Both the position numbers and the translations under genes were made by a program. Under the pieces are notes generated by a model that worked only from the letters and a program-made list of their open reading frames with translations, searched no databases and was not told the DNA's origin. A stretch of DNA of 64,000 nucleotides from JAXGRD01 sp040766105 (GTDB lineage: Bacteria; Bacillota; Clostridia; Peptostreptococcales; Anaerovoracaceae), in the NCBI GenBank assembly GCA_040766105.1, contig JAXGRD010000003.1, positions 309,173 through 373,172 of the forward strand, given 5' to 3'. Numbering within the stretch: position 1 is the first letter of the stretch; each line of letters starts with the position of its first letter. Below, piece by piece: positions 25,595 to 33,703 of this stretch.

Positions 25595-26944
25595 CTATCC
25601 AAACTTCTTGGTGAGCAACTTCGCCAAATCTTCTGCGAGGACAGTGATATGTTGGATATCTTCTCCCTCGATCATGACTCTCACCAAAGGTTCGGTTCCG
25701 GAAGGCCGAATAAGTACTCTACCGCTGCCTTCCATTTCTGTCTCAATATCCTTGATCTTCTTGGCGATTTCTTCGTCCTTCATGTATTTGTTTTTGTTTT
25801 CATTTTTGATACTGGCATTCTTCAATACCTGAGGGTAAATTGTTATCTCGTCTGACAGTTCCGAAGGTTTCTTCCCCGATGCCAAGACAGCACGAATGAC
25901 CTGAAGAGAGGAGAGGATTCCGTCTCCCGTGGTGGAGTGGTTGAGGAAGATAATATGTCCCGACTGCTCTCCGCCGATTACGCTGCCGCTCTTCAACATC
26001 TGTTCCAGCACATATCTGTCGCCCACCTGTGTTACATCTACACTGCATCCGATGGACTCGATATACTTATGGAAGCCCAGGTTACTCATAACCGTTGCGG
26101 TAACCTTATCATCGGGAAGTGCATCTTCGTTCTTCAACATGGTGGCACAGATGCACATGAGCTTGTCCCCGTCAATGAGTCTCCCCTTTTCGTCCACGGC
26201 AATGAGTCTGTCAGCATCTCCGTCATAAGCCATTCCCATGAGGGCACCTTCATCCACGACCGCATTCTGCAATTTTTCCGGATGTGTGGACCCACATCCC
26301 TTGTTGATGTTCATACCATCCGGCTCGTTGCCGATAACTACAACTTCCGCACCCAACTTCTTGTAAACCTTTTCGGCAACCTTGTAGGCCGCACCGTTGG
26401 CACAATCCAACACCAGCTTCACGCCCTTTAAGTCCACATCGCCATGGGAAACCAAATAGTCCACATAGGTGTCAGCCGCATCATCTTCCGCCTCCAAGCA
26501 CTTGCCCAGCTTTTCGCCGGTAATGTGACTGTTCACATCAATATCGCGAACGATGATGTCTTCAATCTCGTCCTCAATATCGTCATCCAATTTGAAGCCC
26601 TCTCCGTTGAAGAATTTGATTCCGTTGTATTCAAAGGGATTGTGAGAAGCGGAGATTACGACACCCGCATCGGCATCAAAATGCTTTACCAGATAAGCGA
26701 TGGCAGGTGTGGGAAGAACCCCCACCTTGATTACATTGCCCCCTACCGCCAGGATTCCTGCCGACAAGGCATTCTCCAACATATCTGCGGAAATCCTCGT
26801 GTCAGAACCAATCAAAACAATTGGCTTCCCTTTGTTCTTGCTCAACACATAAGCTCCCGCCTTGCCCAAATTGAAGGCCAATTCCGGTGTCAATTCCTGA
26901 TTTGCGACGCCTCTGACGCCATCGGTCCCAAATAGTCTACTCAT
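25595..26944 (-). CDS. glmM: Phosphoglucosamine mutase
   Basis: 449 residues. It starts with RLFGTDGVRG; the phosphoserine loop is ISASHNPFEYNG, the metal loop DGDADRLIAVDE, and the phosphate-binding loop RPSGTEPLVRVM. It converts glucosamine-6-phosphate to glucosamine-1-phosphate. The conserved order cdaA-cdaR-glmM in Bacillota links c-di-AMP levels with wall precursor supply; GlmM binds and restrains CdaA in several species. Confidence 0.97.
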   Translation of the reverse strand: MSRLFGTDGVRGVANQELTPELAFNLGKAGAYVLSKNKGKPIVLIGSDTRISADMLENALSAGILAVGGNVIKVGVLPTPAIAYLVKHFDADAGVVISASHNPFEYNGIKFFNGEGFKLDDDIEDEIEDIIVRDIDVNSHITGEKLGKCLEAEDDAADTYVDYLVSHGDVDLKGVKLVLDCANGAAYKVAEKVYKKLGAEVVVIGNEPDGMNINKGCGSTHPEKLQNAVVDEGALMGMAYDGDADRLIAVDEKGRLIDGDKLMCICATMLKNEDALPDDKVTATVMSNLGFHKYIESIGCSVDVTQVGDRYVLEQMLKSGSVIGGEQSGHIIFLNHSTTGDGILSSLQVIRAVLASGKKPSELSDEITIYPQVLKNASIKNENKNKYMKDEEIAKKIKDIETEMEGSGRVLIRPSGTEPLVRVMIEGEDIQHITVLAEDLAKLLTKKFG

Positions 26945-26947
26945 TTT

Positions 26948-28147
26948 TTATACCTCGCTTACTCTTACTTCTATTTCCTCAGGTGAAAAGACCACTTTTT
27001 CCACCCCTTGGAGGGCTACCGCCTGAATCTTTACTTTGTGGCTTCCCTCCCCTAAATCTTTCAAATCAATGTAGGGCTCAATATCCTTCTGCCCAAAGAT
27101 TGCCGTCTCCCCTTCCTTTTTCGTAACAATTGCTGTTACTTCACCCTCTGTGATGCTCACTTCCAATCCTTCCCCCAGGTTGTCCACTTTCAAGTCCCCA
27201 CTTTGGAAGGATAGATTGGATATGCCCGTGCTCTTAATGTTCACCACCGCCTGTAAATCCTTAGATTCCGCAGAAATCTCAATGCCAGCCGGCGGAACTA
27301 TGTGCAAGGGCACCGTGGTGGTTTCCGTTAGCCTGCTGATATCAATGGAGTCTGCAGAAATTTCATTAATATTTTCAAGCACATTCTTCGGCCCCTTTAT
27401 GGTAATCTGCTTGGCAACTTCCACCGTATCCAACTGAAATCCATCGGGAGGCGTGCCTGTCGTCTCCACCTTCAAGTCCACGGTCTTCTTTTTCATGATT
27501 ACCGCAGAAACGTGAATCCGCTTTTGCCCCAGCTCTACATGCTCTACCCTGGCACCCCCTGCATCCACGGGAATGGGCGTTACATCGGTTTCAATCTTGC
27601 CCTCTCGTTCTTCACCGGCACCCACCGTCACCTGAATATGATCAACCTTATCGATCATGGATCTGGCTCCGGATACTTCTACATATTGGGGAGAAGTGCT
27701 GATTTGCCCCGGTTCGCTGCCCTCTTCAAAGTTCCCTTCAAAGGCAACACGAACATCCTTCGTCTCCACTATTCTGTCCTCTACCGTTATATTGATGGTC
27801 TCCACGGAAGACTTTGCCAGCTTCGTATCCGCAGGCACCGTCACCACGATGGGAACAGAGTTCTTCCCCTTTCCCAAATCGCTGATATCCACGGTAACCC
27901 CAATTTCCTTGGGCTCAACCTGCATGAGAACTGCCCGCTTGCCCTCCAAGGTCACCGATACACCGGTGACTTCTATATCCGCCACCGCTAGGCCGTTGTT
28001 GTTCAACGCCTCTTCTCCCACAAAGGTAATGGGAACATCGGCAAACTTCTTCGTCGTGGTGGGGTTCACCTGGCCAACCACATACATCCAAAGCATGACG
28101 GCAACCACAATGGCTATGACCATGTTGATCTTGTTACTTCTAAACAT
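26948..28147 (-). CDS. cdaR: CdaR (YbbR-domain) regulator of c-di-AMP synthase
   Basis: 399 residues. One N-terminal membrane helix (NMVIAIVVAVMLWMYVVG) is followed by four beta-rich YbbR repeats exposed outside, recognisable by recurring phrases such as VSVTLEGKRAVL, YVEVSGARSMID, ITIKGPKNVLENI and LKVDNLGEGLEVS. It controls the membrane diadenylate cyclase CdaA, whose gene overlaps it by 8 bp. Confidence 0.93.
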   Translation of the reverse strand: MFRSNKINMVIAIVVAVMLWMYVVGQVNPTTTKKFADVPITFVGEEALNNNGLAVADIEVTGVSVTLEGKRAVLMQVEPKEIGVTVDISDLGKGKNSVPIVVTVPADTKLAKSSVETINITVEDRIVETKDVRVAFEGNFEEGSEPGQISTSPQYVEVSGARSMIDKVDHIQVTVGAGEEREGKIETDVTPIPVDAGGARVEHVELGQKRIHVSAVIMKKKTVDLKVETTGTPPDGFQLDTVEVAKQITIKGPKNVLENINEISADSIDISRLTETTTVPLHIVPPAGIEISAESKDLQAVVNIKSTGISNLSFQSGDLKVDNLGEGLEVSITEGEVTAIVTKKEGETAIFGQKDIEPYIDLKDLGEGSHKVKIQAVALQGVEKVVFSPEEIEVRVSEV

Positions 28148-28985
28148 GATTCTTCCCCCTTAGCTTTCTGAAAAAAGCCTTTGACCTGGGGAAAATCTCC
28201 GGACGGTCTGTATTGAGATAGATGTTCAACAACGCCTTCTCTACTCGTTTTTCGTCCAGATAGCGCTCCAGTTTTCCGTTTTCTGCCATGGAAATAATGC
28301 CGGATTCCTCCGATACAATCAAGGAAACCGCATCGGATTTCTCTGTGATTCCAATGCCCGCCCTGTGTCTCGTGCCCAGGCCCTGGGGAAGATCCTTGTT
28401 GTCCGTAAGGGGAAGAACGCAGCCCGCCGCATAAATTCGACTGCCCCTGACAATGACGGCACCGTCGTGCAGGGGAGATCCTTCATAGAAGATATTCTTG
28501 ATCAACTCCGCAGATATCTCCGCGTCCAATATGGTTCCTGTCTCGGCAATGTCGTTGAGGGAGGCTTCTCGCTCGATGACTATGAGGAGCCCTTCCTTTT
28601 GGGAAGACATTTCTTCAATGGCCTCCGCAAACTGGAGGGTGATGTTCTTCGCCTTTTCCTTGTTCATCTGGTTGAAGTTGGGGCGTACAATCTTGCTCCG
28701 CCCCATCTGCTCCAGGCCTCGCCGCAATTCCGGTTGGAAAACAATGACCAAAGCAATGATTCCCAAGGTCATGGTCGTCTTGAGAATCCAGTTAAGGGTG
28801 TATAGATGCAGCAACTGAGATGCAAAGGTGGCAACCACCAAAAGAAGCAGACCCTTGACAAGCTGCTCGGCTCTGCTTTCTCTTATAAATCCCAATATCT
28901 TGTAGACCACAAAGGCTACAATCAGAATGTCAACGACATCGGTGATTCCGATGCCGGAGACAATGTTATTGATAAATTGCTGCAT
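28140..28985 (-). CDS. cdaA: Membrane diadenylate cyclase CdaA
   Basis: 281 residues. Three membrane helices in the first 95 residues are followed by a short coiled segment and the DAC domain with the DGA motif (GSPLHDGAVIVRG) and RHR motif (LGTRHRAGIGITE), both needed to make c-di-AMP from ATP. The gene is preceded by hpf (15-bp gap) and overlaps cdaR, giving the classic cdaA-cdaR-glmM module. The SD is weak (GGGTAGGG). Confidence 0.95.
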   Translation of the reverse strand: MQQFINNIVSGIGITDVVDILIVAFVVYKILGFIRESRAEQLVKGLLLLVVATFASQLLHLYTLNWILKTTMTLGIIALVIVFQPELRRGLEQMGRSKIVRPNFNQMNKEKAKNITLQFAEAIEEMSSQKEGLLIVIEREASLNDIAETGTILDAEISAELIKNIFYEGSPLHDGAVIVRGSRIYAAGCVLPLTDNKDLPQGLGTRHRAGIGITEKSDAVSLIVSEESGIISMAENGKLERYLDEKRVEKALLNIYLNTDRPEIFPRSKAFFRKLRGKNHV

Positions 28986-29000
28986 ACCCTACCCGTCGGA

Positions 29001-29531
29001 TTAGTAGGTCGTCTCCAGCAACCCGTAATCGTCCTCTTTACGTTTATATACTACGTTGACACTGTCCGTCTCCATGTTTAAGAAAACATAGAAGTTGTGC
29101 TCCAACATTTCCATCTGCACCACGGCTTCGTCCACCGTCATTGGTTCCAATTCAAATCGCTTTACCCTGCTCACGTTGATTTCCTGCGATGTCGTATCTT
29201 CCGGCTCCGGCCACTCTGCAAAGACAAATTCCTTGGTGTCCTTGTGCTTTTTCTGCAGTTTTCCCTTGAAACGGGACATCTGGGAAGAGAGTTTCTCTAC
29301 CACGTTATCGATTCCGTCATAAAACTCCGCAGCCTCATCTTCTGCCCGAAAAATCATGCTTCTTACCTTGATGGTCGCCTCCAGTTTCTTTCTGTTCTTC
29401 TCCTCCGAAAGCATGACGTTAACGCCGATGTCATCGGAAAAATACTTTCCTAACTTTTGAAGCTTCTTTTCAATGGTTTCCTTGAGATGATCGCTTGCAT
29501 TGACATTTTTACTGGTAATGATTACTTTCAT
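29001..29531 (-). CDS. hpf: Long-form ribosome hibernation promoting factor
   Basis: 176 residues. The N-terminal RaiA/HPF domain (MKVIITSKNVNASDHLKETIEKKL) binds the decoding centre, and the C-terminal domain (about residues 118-176, VSRVKRFELEPMTVDEAVVQMEML, then FLNMETDSVNVVYKRKEDDYGL) dimerises to form 100S ribosomes. The ATG at 29531 has GAGGAGG upstream and a good promoter just before; a longer frame to 29588 would start upstream of the transcription start. Confidence 0.94.
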   Translation of the reverse strand: MKVIITSKNVNASDHLKETIEKKLQKLGKYFSDDIGVNVMLSEEKNRKKLEATIKVRSMIFRAEDEAAEFYDGIDNVVEKLSSQMSRFKGKLQKKHKDTKEFVFAEWPEPEDTTSQEINVSRVKRFELEPMTVDEAVVQMEMLEHNFYVFLNMETDSVNVVYKRKEDDYGLLETTY

Positions 29532-29567
29532 ATTGATGCCCTCCTCTGTCCTATTTTTGATGTATAA

Positions 29568-29596
29568 ATTATACCAATTCCCTGTCACTATTACAA
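29568..29596 (-). promoter_or_regulatory. Sigma-A promoter of hpf (and possibly the cdaA run)
   Basis: Minus strand TTGTAA (29596-29591), 17 bp, TATAAT (29573-29568), about 37 bases before the hpf ATG. Confidence 0.7.
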
Positions 29597-29763
29597 CAGC
29601 CGTTTAGCTGACCTGGTCTTTGCCCCCACACCTGCCTTGACCCGAATTTCTCGGAGGACTTACTTCTAAGCTGCGCCATGATCACCGCTGCCTTGCATAC
29701 GGCTTACGTGGGACCCTTTGCCCGCAACTGGCTTGGTCTTTCAACCACAGACCCAAACGGCTG
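29597..29763. other. Structured intergenic element bounded by 9-bp inverted repeats (possible small RNA)
   Basis: This 167-bp gap between hpf and comFC is GC-richer than most gaps here. Its two ends, CAGCCGTTT (29597-29605) and AAACGGCTG (29755-29763), are exact reverse complements. Inside are further pairable pieces: CCGA-GAAAT-TCGG on the minus strand, and repeats of TGGTCTTT (plus strand, near 29615 and 29733). No open frame of note. SRP and tmRNA consensus motifs are not found, so no RNA family is claimed; orientation is unknown. Confidence 0.35.
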
Positions 29764-30516
29764 CTATAACCATTCCTTCGGGGCAACATTGCCCCCGGCG
29801 GCAAAGGTCAGTACATAGACCTGTCCTGCACCCCCGCCTTTCAATACCCTGCTGCAGCTGTCAAAGGTGCTGCCCGTGGTATAAATGTCATCTACCAGCA
29901 AGATATTTCTCCCCGCTATGGTAGCCTCTTTGTCTGAAAAAAAACTGAATGCCTCAGCCACATTTTCTCTTCTCTCGTAGGTGGAAAGTCCCTTCATGGC
30001 AGTAGTAGGCCTGTTTCTTATGAGAAGATTCCGCTTCACCGGAACTTCCCATCTCTCCCCTAAACGCAACGCCATAATCTCCGCCTGATTATACCCTCTA
30101 TTCTTCAATCTAGAAGAATGGATAGGCACGGGCACAATCCAGTCCACGTCGATATCTTCTCCCCGCATTCGGTCGTATAGAATATCTCCCAGCTGCTTCC
30201 CTATGTAGGACTTGCTGCGATATTTGTAGTCCATCATCACCGATCGTTCATACAGACTGTAGCGGGCACAGGTAAACCCCTTATCAAAGCTGTGTTCCAA
30301 CCTTCGGCAATCATAGCAGAGCCGGTGGTGATACCGGTCCTCCAGTATCTTCCCACACTTTTCACACGTTTTCTCTCCTACCCACCGGAACTTTTCAACG
30401 CAAGAATCGCAAAGAGAATAGGGCCTGCTACCGTCAATGACGCTGCCGCAGGCGATGCAATAGATATTGGGCGGAAATACAGCATTCATCGCCCCTCTGA
30501 CCATCCTCTTCAGCAT
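29764..30516 (-). CDS. comFC: ComFC/GntX-type phosphoribosyltransferase-fold protein
   Basis: 250 residues. N-terminal zinc-binding cysteines (YCIACG, CDSC, CEKCG, CYDC) precede a type I phosphoribosyltransferase domain with the PRPP loop LLVDDIYTTGST. It is the ComFC family, needed for DNA uptake in competent bacteria and found widely. I place the start at 30516: the only good promoter (extended -10 TGGTATAAT, 30544-30552) lies between this ATG and the more upstream one at 30609. AAGGGG precedes it. Confidence 0.9.
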   Translation of the reverse strand: MLKRMVRGAMNAVFPPNIYCIACGSVIDGSRPYSLCDSCVEKFRWVGEKTCEKCGKILEDRYHHRLCYDCRRLEHSFDKGFTCARYSLYERSVMMDYKYRSKSYIGKQLGDILYDRMRGEDIDVDWIVPVPIHSSRLKNRGYNQAEIMALRLGERWEVPVKRNLLIRNRPTTAMKGLSTYERRENVAEAFSFFSDKEATIAGRNILLVDDIYTTGSTFDSCSRVLKGGGAGQVYVLTFAAGGNVAPKEWL

Positions 30517-30543
30517 CCCTTTTTGTCCCCTTCCCTTGCTGAA

Positions 30544-30552
30544 ATTATACCA
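30544..30552 (-). promoter_or_regulatory. Extended -10 promoter of comFC
   Basis: Minus strand TGGTATAAT, without a clear -35, 28 bases before the chosen comFC start. Confidence 0.6.
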
Positions 30553-30609
30553 CGACCGCCTCTTCTCGTATAGATGGTTTTGCCATCCCTTTGTAGACTT
30601 TTTAGTCAA

Positions 30610-30960
30610 CCTCCGTATTAGACCTATGGCCTGCTATACACTCTCAAAAATCCGCGGATTTCGGGCCTTTCAAGGCTGTCCGGCCAATCCCGTGGATTAT
30701 CATAATTCATACCATCGTCATAAGTCTAATATGGGTGTTGAGTCATTATTCTACCCATCCTTCTACTTTTTGCTCTCATTATATAAAAAATGAGCCGGTG
30801 AATTTGCCGGTACTCCAAGTCTCAAAGGGGCCATCTACTTTTTGCTCTCGTTTTCTCACCAATACATCCGGTATTCCCTACGGAAGAGAGTGGAAGACGA
30901 AAAAACTTTGGCTTTTTGTGGCGCTTTTTCGCCCATTAACCCGATGGCAGGGTTGATTTT
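30610..30960. repeat. Non-coding stretch with a 16-bp direct repeat and a 14-bp palindrome
   Basis: No gene is supported between comFC and the DUF1801 gene. TCTACTTTTTGCTCTC occurs twice (30762-30777 and 30834-30849, 72 bp apart), and each copy is followed some 35-40 bp later by a CCGGTAxTCC-like piece, so the unit looks like a degraded tandem duplication. A 14-bp palindrome AAATCCGCGGATTT lies at 30648-30661. Confidence 0.5.
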
Positions 30961-30980
30961 TTATTCTAGCAACTCCCCTA

Positions 30981-31009
30981 TTGTTTCCCCTCTCTGCAAG
31001 TGTTACTAT
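30981..31009 (+). promoter_or_regulatory. Promoter of the DUF1801 gene
   Basis: TTGTTT (30981-30986), 17 bp, TACTAT (31004-31009), 26 bases before the ATG at 31035, which has AAAGGAGAGAG. Confidence 0.55.
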
Positions 31010-31034
31010 ATCAGCAAGTGAAAAGGAGAGAGCC

Positions 31035-31679
31035 ATGGCGAACAAAACAAAACCCACAACCAATTCTGTCGTAGATTTTCTAGATACCATTGACGAGAAA
31101 AAGAAAAAAGATGCGGAAGCACTCATGGACATGATGGCGTCCATCACCCACTTAGAACCTGTCATGTGGGGTCCGTCCATCATCGGATTTGGCAGCGAAA
31201 GTTACACGACTGCTTCCGGTCATCCGGAGAAGATGCCGCGACTGGCATTTAGTCCCAGGAAGAGTGCCCTGACCGTCTACTTCGACAGAGGGTTTACCCA
31301 TGTTTTTTCGCAGGAATTGCAAAACCTAGGAAAGCACCGAACCAGTGTTTCGTGTCTATATATCAACAGACTGTCCGATATTGATCAAGATGTGTTGAAG
31401 GAAATGCTGAAGTCTGTTTGGGAAGAGTCACAAATGTGCCAAAGCTGTGCTCTTCCCTTCGATGAAAAACACAAGCAGTACATTGCGAAAGAGCGTGATG
31501 GATCGGACAGCATTTACTGCACCTACTGCTATAAGGATGGTGAATTTCTGGAACCCCAAGCAACCATACAGGATATGATTGAAATGGGTGTCCCTCATCT
31601 GGCATGTAAAATTGGAGAAAAGGCTGCCAGAGAAGAATTGACCGCCTTGGTTCCAACATTAAAACGATGGCGAAGATGA
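31035..31679 (+). CDS. DUF1801 protein fused to a C-terminal zinc-ribbon domain
   Basis: 214 residues. Residues 1-115 match the DUF1801/YdhG-like fold (VVDFLDTIDEKKKKDAEALMDMMASIT, MWGPSIIGFGSESY and FSPRKSALTVYFDRGF). From about 130 a zinc-ribbon follows: CQSCALPFDE, then IYCTYCYKDGEF, a pattern also seen as a stand-alone domain in Bacillota. Function unknown; DUF1801 proteins are small cytoplasmic proteins sometimes linked with iron or heme handling by fold only. A strong two-way terminator lies directly after the stop. Confidence 0.8.
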   Translation: MANKTKPTTNSVVDFLDTIDEKKKKDAEALMDMMASITHLEPVMWGPSIIGFGSESYTTASGHPEKMPRLAFSPRKSALTVYFDRGFTHVFSQELQNLGKHRTSVSCLYINRLSDIDQDVLKEMLKSVWEESQMCQSCALPFDEKHKQYIAKERDGSDSIYCTYCYKDGEFLEPQATIQDMIEMGVPHLACKIGEKAAREELTALVPTLKRWRR

Positions 31680-31680
31680 C

Positions 31681-31708
31681 AAAAGAGAGAGGTCGCCCTC
31701 TCTCTTTT
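31681..31708. terminator. Bidirectional intrinsic terminator
   Basis: A perfect 12-bp stem (AAAAGAGAGAGG and its complement), loop TCGC. It has T-rich tails on both strands and separates the convergent DUF1801 and repeat-protein genes. Confidence 0.85.
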
Positions 31709-31722
31709 CCCTTCAATCTTAC

Positions 31723-32289
31723 TTACTGTGCGGCTTTGGCCTTCTGACCTGATCCGTCACAGACACCGGTTCCGTCTCCGGGGCCATAGCCTTGCCCTGT
31801 TCCGTCACAGACGCCCGTTCCCTGTCCGGTTCCGTCTCCGGGACCGTAGCCTTGCCCTGTTCCAGCTCCGGCTCCTTGGCCGCTCCCGTCGCAAACGCCG
31901 TCTCCGTCACAAGTTCCGTCCCCCGGACCATAGCCTTGTCCCGTTCCGTCGCAGACACCGTCTCCGTCACAGGTTCCGTCCCCGGGGCCGTAACCCTGTC
32001 CCTGACCTGCCGCTGCAGGCTCTCCTGCCTGTGCGGTTTCCTGTGTCTCAGAGGCAACTGCATTTCTTTCCTGGGCCTGAACCATCTGGCCTGCACCCTG
32101 ACCGGCAACATCCGCCGTCTTGTGGACTTGATCCATAGCCTTCACGGGAGTAACATCCCCCGGTGTTCCCTCAGCCGCGTAACTGGACTGTGCGGCAAAG
32201 CCGGCTGCTCCCAGCCCTAATACCAGTGCCAGAGCAAGGATAAACCCTTTGCGACTTTTTGTTTTCTTCATTTCTCCTACGTTCATCAT
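31723..32289 (-). CDS. Secreted Gly/Asp/Cys-rich repeat protein
   Basis: 188 residues. A signal peptide is clear (KKTKSRK, then hydrophobic FILALALVLGLGAAGFA, cleavage near SYAA-E). After a Gln/Ala-rich stalk, the C-terminal 95 residues repeat GQGYGPGDGT about four times, with CDGDGVCDG blocks between; the last two units are shortened to GVCDG. Asp/Gly spacing (D-G-D-G-x-C-D-G) recalls calcium-binding loops, and paired Cys could form disulfides or bind metal. I know no function. It lies 70 bp after a sensor kinase gene and shares a direct-repeat motif with that operon's promoter. Three start codons (32289, 32286, 32271) are possible. Confidence 0.8.
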   Translation of the reverse strand: MMNVGEMKKTKSRKGFILALALVLGLGAAGFAAQSSYAAEGTPGDVTPVKAMDQVHKTADVAGQGAGQMVQAQERNAVASETQETAQAGEPAAAGQGQGYGPGDGTCDGDGVCDGTGQGYGPGDGTCDGDGVCDGSGQGAGAGTGQGYGPGDGTGQGTGVCDGTGQGYGPGDGTGVCDGSGQKAKAAQ

Positions 32290-32330
32290 TTTCCTTCCTT
32301 TCTCGGAGCTCCTCCTGCTTCCGTGACCTT

Positions 32331-32368
32331 ATTGTACGATAGGCTACCTTAAGCCATCATTAAGAAAT
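32331..32368 (-). promoter_or_regulatory. Promoter of the repeat-protein gene with a response-regulator-like direct repeat
   Basis: Minus strand: CTTAATG and CTTAAGG repeat with an 11-bp period (32346-32368), overlapping the kinase stop codon; TACAAT (32336-32331) lies 10 bp further. A tandem site just above the -10 is the usual layout for OmpR-family activation. Confidence 0.5.
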
Positions 32369-33700
32369 GGGAAGAAAAAATGAAAATGTGCTTCCGTGCC
32401 CTTGACGGCTCTCCACCGAGACTTCTCCGTCGTGGGCTTCCACAATCCACTTGACCATGGACAGCCCCAAACCGGTTCCTTCTGTCCTTCGAGAAGAGGA
32501 ACCCTGCCAGAAGCGGCCCCATACCTTGGGAAGATCCTCCGACGCAATTCCAACCCCATCATCGATTACTGACCCCTGTACGCCACCTTCCACAAGCTCC
32601 AGGCGCATCACAATCCTGCCGCCTTCTCGTCCGTACTTAATTGCGTTGTCCACCAAGTTCACCCATAGGCGCATGAGCATGGTCTCGTCTCCTTGAATTT
32701 CAATTCCCTTTTGAATCTCCGTCAATACATCTATATTTCGAGCGGCTGCCCGCTCTTCCTGCTGCAACGCCACCATCTCCGTCAACTCACTGAAGTTCAC
32801 CTCTTCTAAATGCAACTTTTCGTGACCCTTGTCCGCTCTGGCCAAAGTCAAAAGCTGAGATATCATCATGGACATCTTCTCCGCTTGATCCAAAACCGTG
32901 TCCAGTGCCTCCCGATACTCCGCCTCCGAAGTCCCCTGTTCCAGAGCAGCTTCACACTGAGAGATGATGACAGAAACCGGTGTCCGTAGCTCATGAGAGG
33001 CGTCTGCCGTAAACTGCTTTTCATTTTCGAAGGCACCTTGCAATCTACCCAGCATGCTGTCAAATGCCGTTGCCAAGCGATACACCTCGTCCCTTCCTTT
33101 CCCTAAATTGATGCGTTCCGACAAGTCCTTTCCTTCTCCCATGGCCTGTGCCGTTTCCGTAATCTTACGAACCGGTCGAAGGGCGCGGTGGATAATAAAA
33201 TACCCGCCCAAGGCAGCCAACAAGATAAACAAAGGCAGGACAATATAGGCGGTATTGAGAATGGAATCAAATACATTGGTTGTGCCGGCCTCCTGCATGA
33301 CACCGCGAATCCAGACATAGTTGTGTCCGCGAACCTGATGTTTTGCATCGTAGACCTGCCAGGTAACGCCGCCGGAGTCCACCGTATCCGCATCTCGGTT
33401 TACAAATCCCTTTGTGGTATCAAAGCCGGTGGGAACTTCCCCCCAAAGAATCTGACCTTGGTCGTTGTAGATGGAGAGATAGACCCCATTGACAAAGGAC
33501 GCATCCCCATCCCCAATGAGCAAACTGCCTTCCTTCCACTCTAAGCCTTCTGCCTTGTTTTCCACACTGTGAACAAGCTCTTGACTGAATGCCGCTTGCA
33601 CCTGCCGTTCCCCGGCATAGATCATCACCCAGATGGCAAGGCCGGCTAGAACTGTCATAAAAATGGTGAACCACAGGGTGATTCGAAGCTTAATCGACAT
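32360..33700 (-). CDS. Sensor histidine kinase (HAMP, HisKA, HATPase)
   Basis: 446 residues. Membrane helix 1 (about 8-30), an extracellular sensor domain of roughly 115 residues, membrane helix 2 (about 150-172), HAMP (RALRPVRKITETAQAMGEG), HisKA with the phosphorylated H236 in TADASHELRTPVS, and a HATPase domain with NLVDNAIKYG (N box), DDGVGI (G1) and GTGLGLSM (G2). The partner response regulator is encoded 3 bp upstream. Ligand unknown. Confidence 0.94.
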   Translation of the reverse strand: MSIKLRITLWFTIFMTVLAGLAIWVMIYAGERQVQAAFSQELVHSVENKAEGLEWKEGSLLIGDGDASFVNGVYLSIYNDQGQILWGEVPTGFDTTKGFVNRDADTVDSGGVTWQVYDAKHQVRGHNYVWIRGVMQEAGTTNVFDSILNTAYIVLPLFILLAALGGYFIIHRALRPVRKITETAQAMGEGKDLSERINLGKGRDEVYRLATAFDSMLGRLQGAFENEKQFTADASHELRTPVSVIISQCEAALEQGTSEAEYREALDTVLDQAEKMSMMISQLLTLARADKGHEKLHLEEVNFSELTEMVALQQEERAAARNIDVLTEIQKGIEIQGDETMLMRLWVNLVDNAIKYGREGGRIVMRLELVEGGVQGSVIDDGVGIASEDLPKVWGRFWQGSSSRRTEGTGLGLSMVKWIVEAHDGEVSVESRQGHGSTFSFFLPIS

Positions 33701-33703
33701 ACC

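Noticed and set aside
29597..29763. Possible SRP RNA, 6S RNA or tmRNA
   Set aside because: The SRP GGAA tetraloop region and tmRNA tRNA-like ends are not found, and 6S RNA cannot be judged without a covariance model; kept only as an unnamed structured element.
31800..32010. DNA repeats considered as a CRISPR or satellite array
   Set aside because: The repeats are in frame, vary by codon and encode a protein repeat behind a signal peptide.
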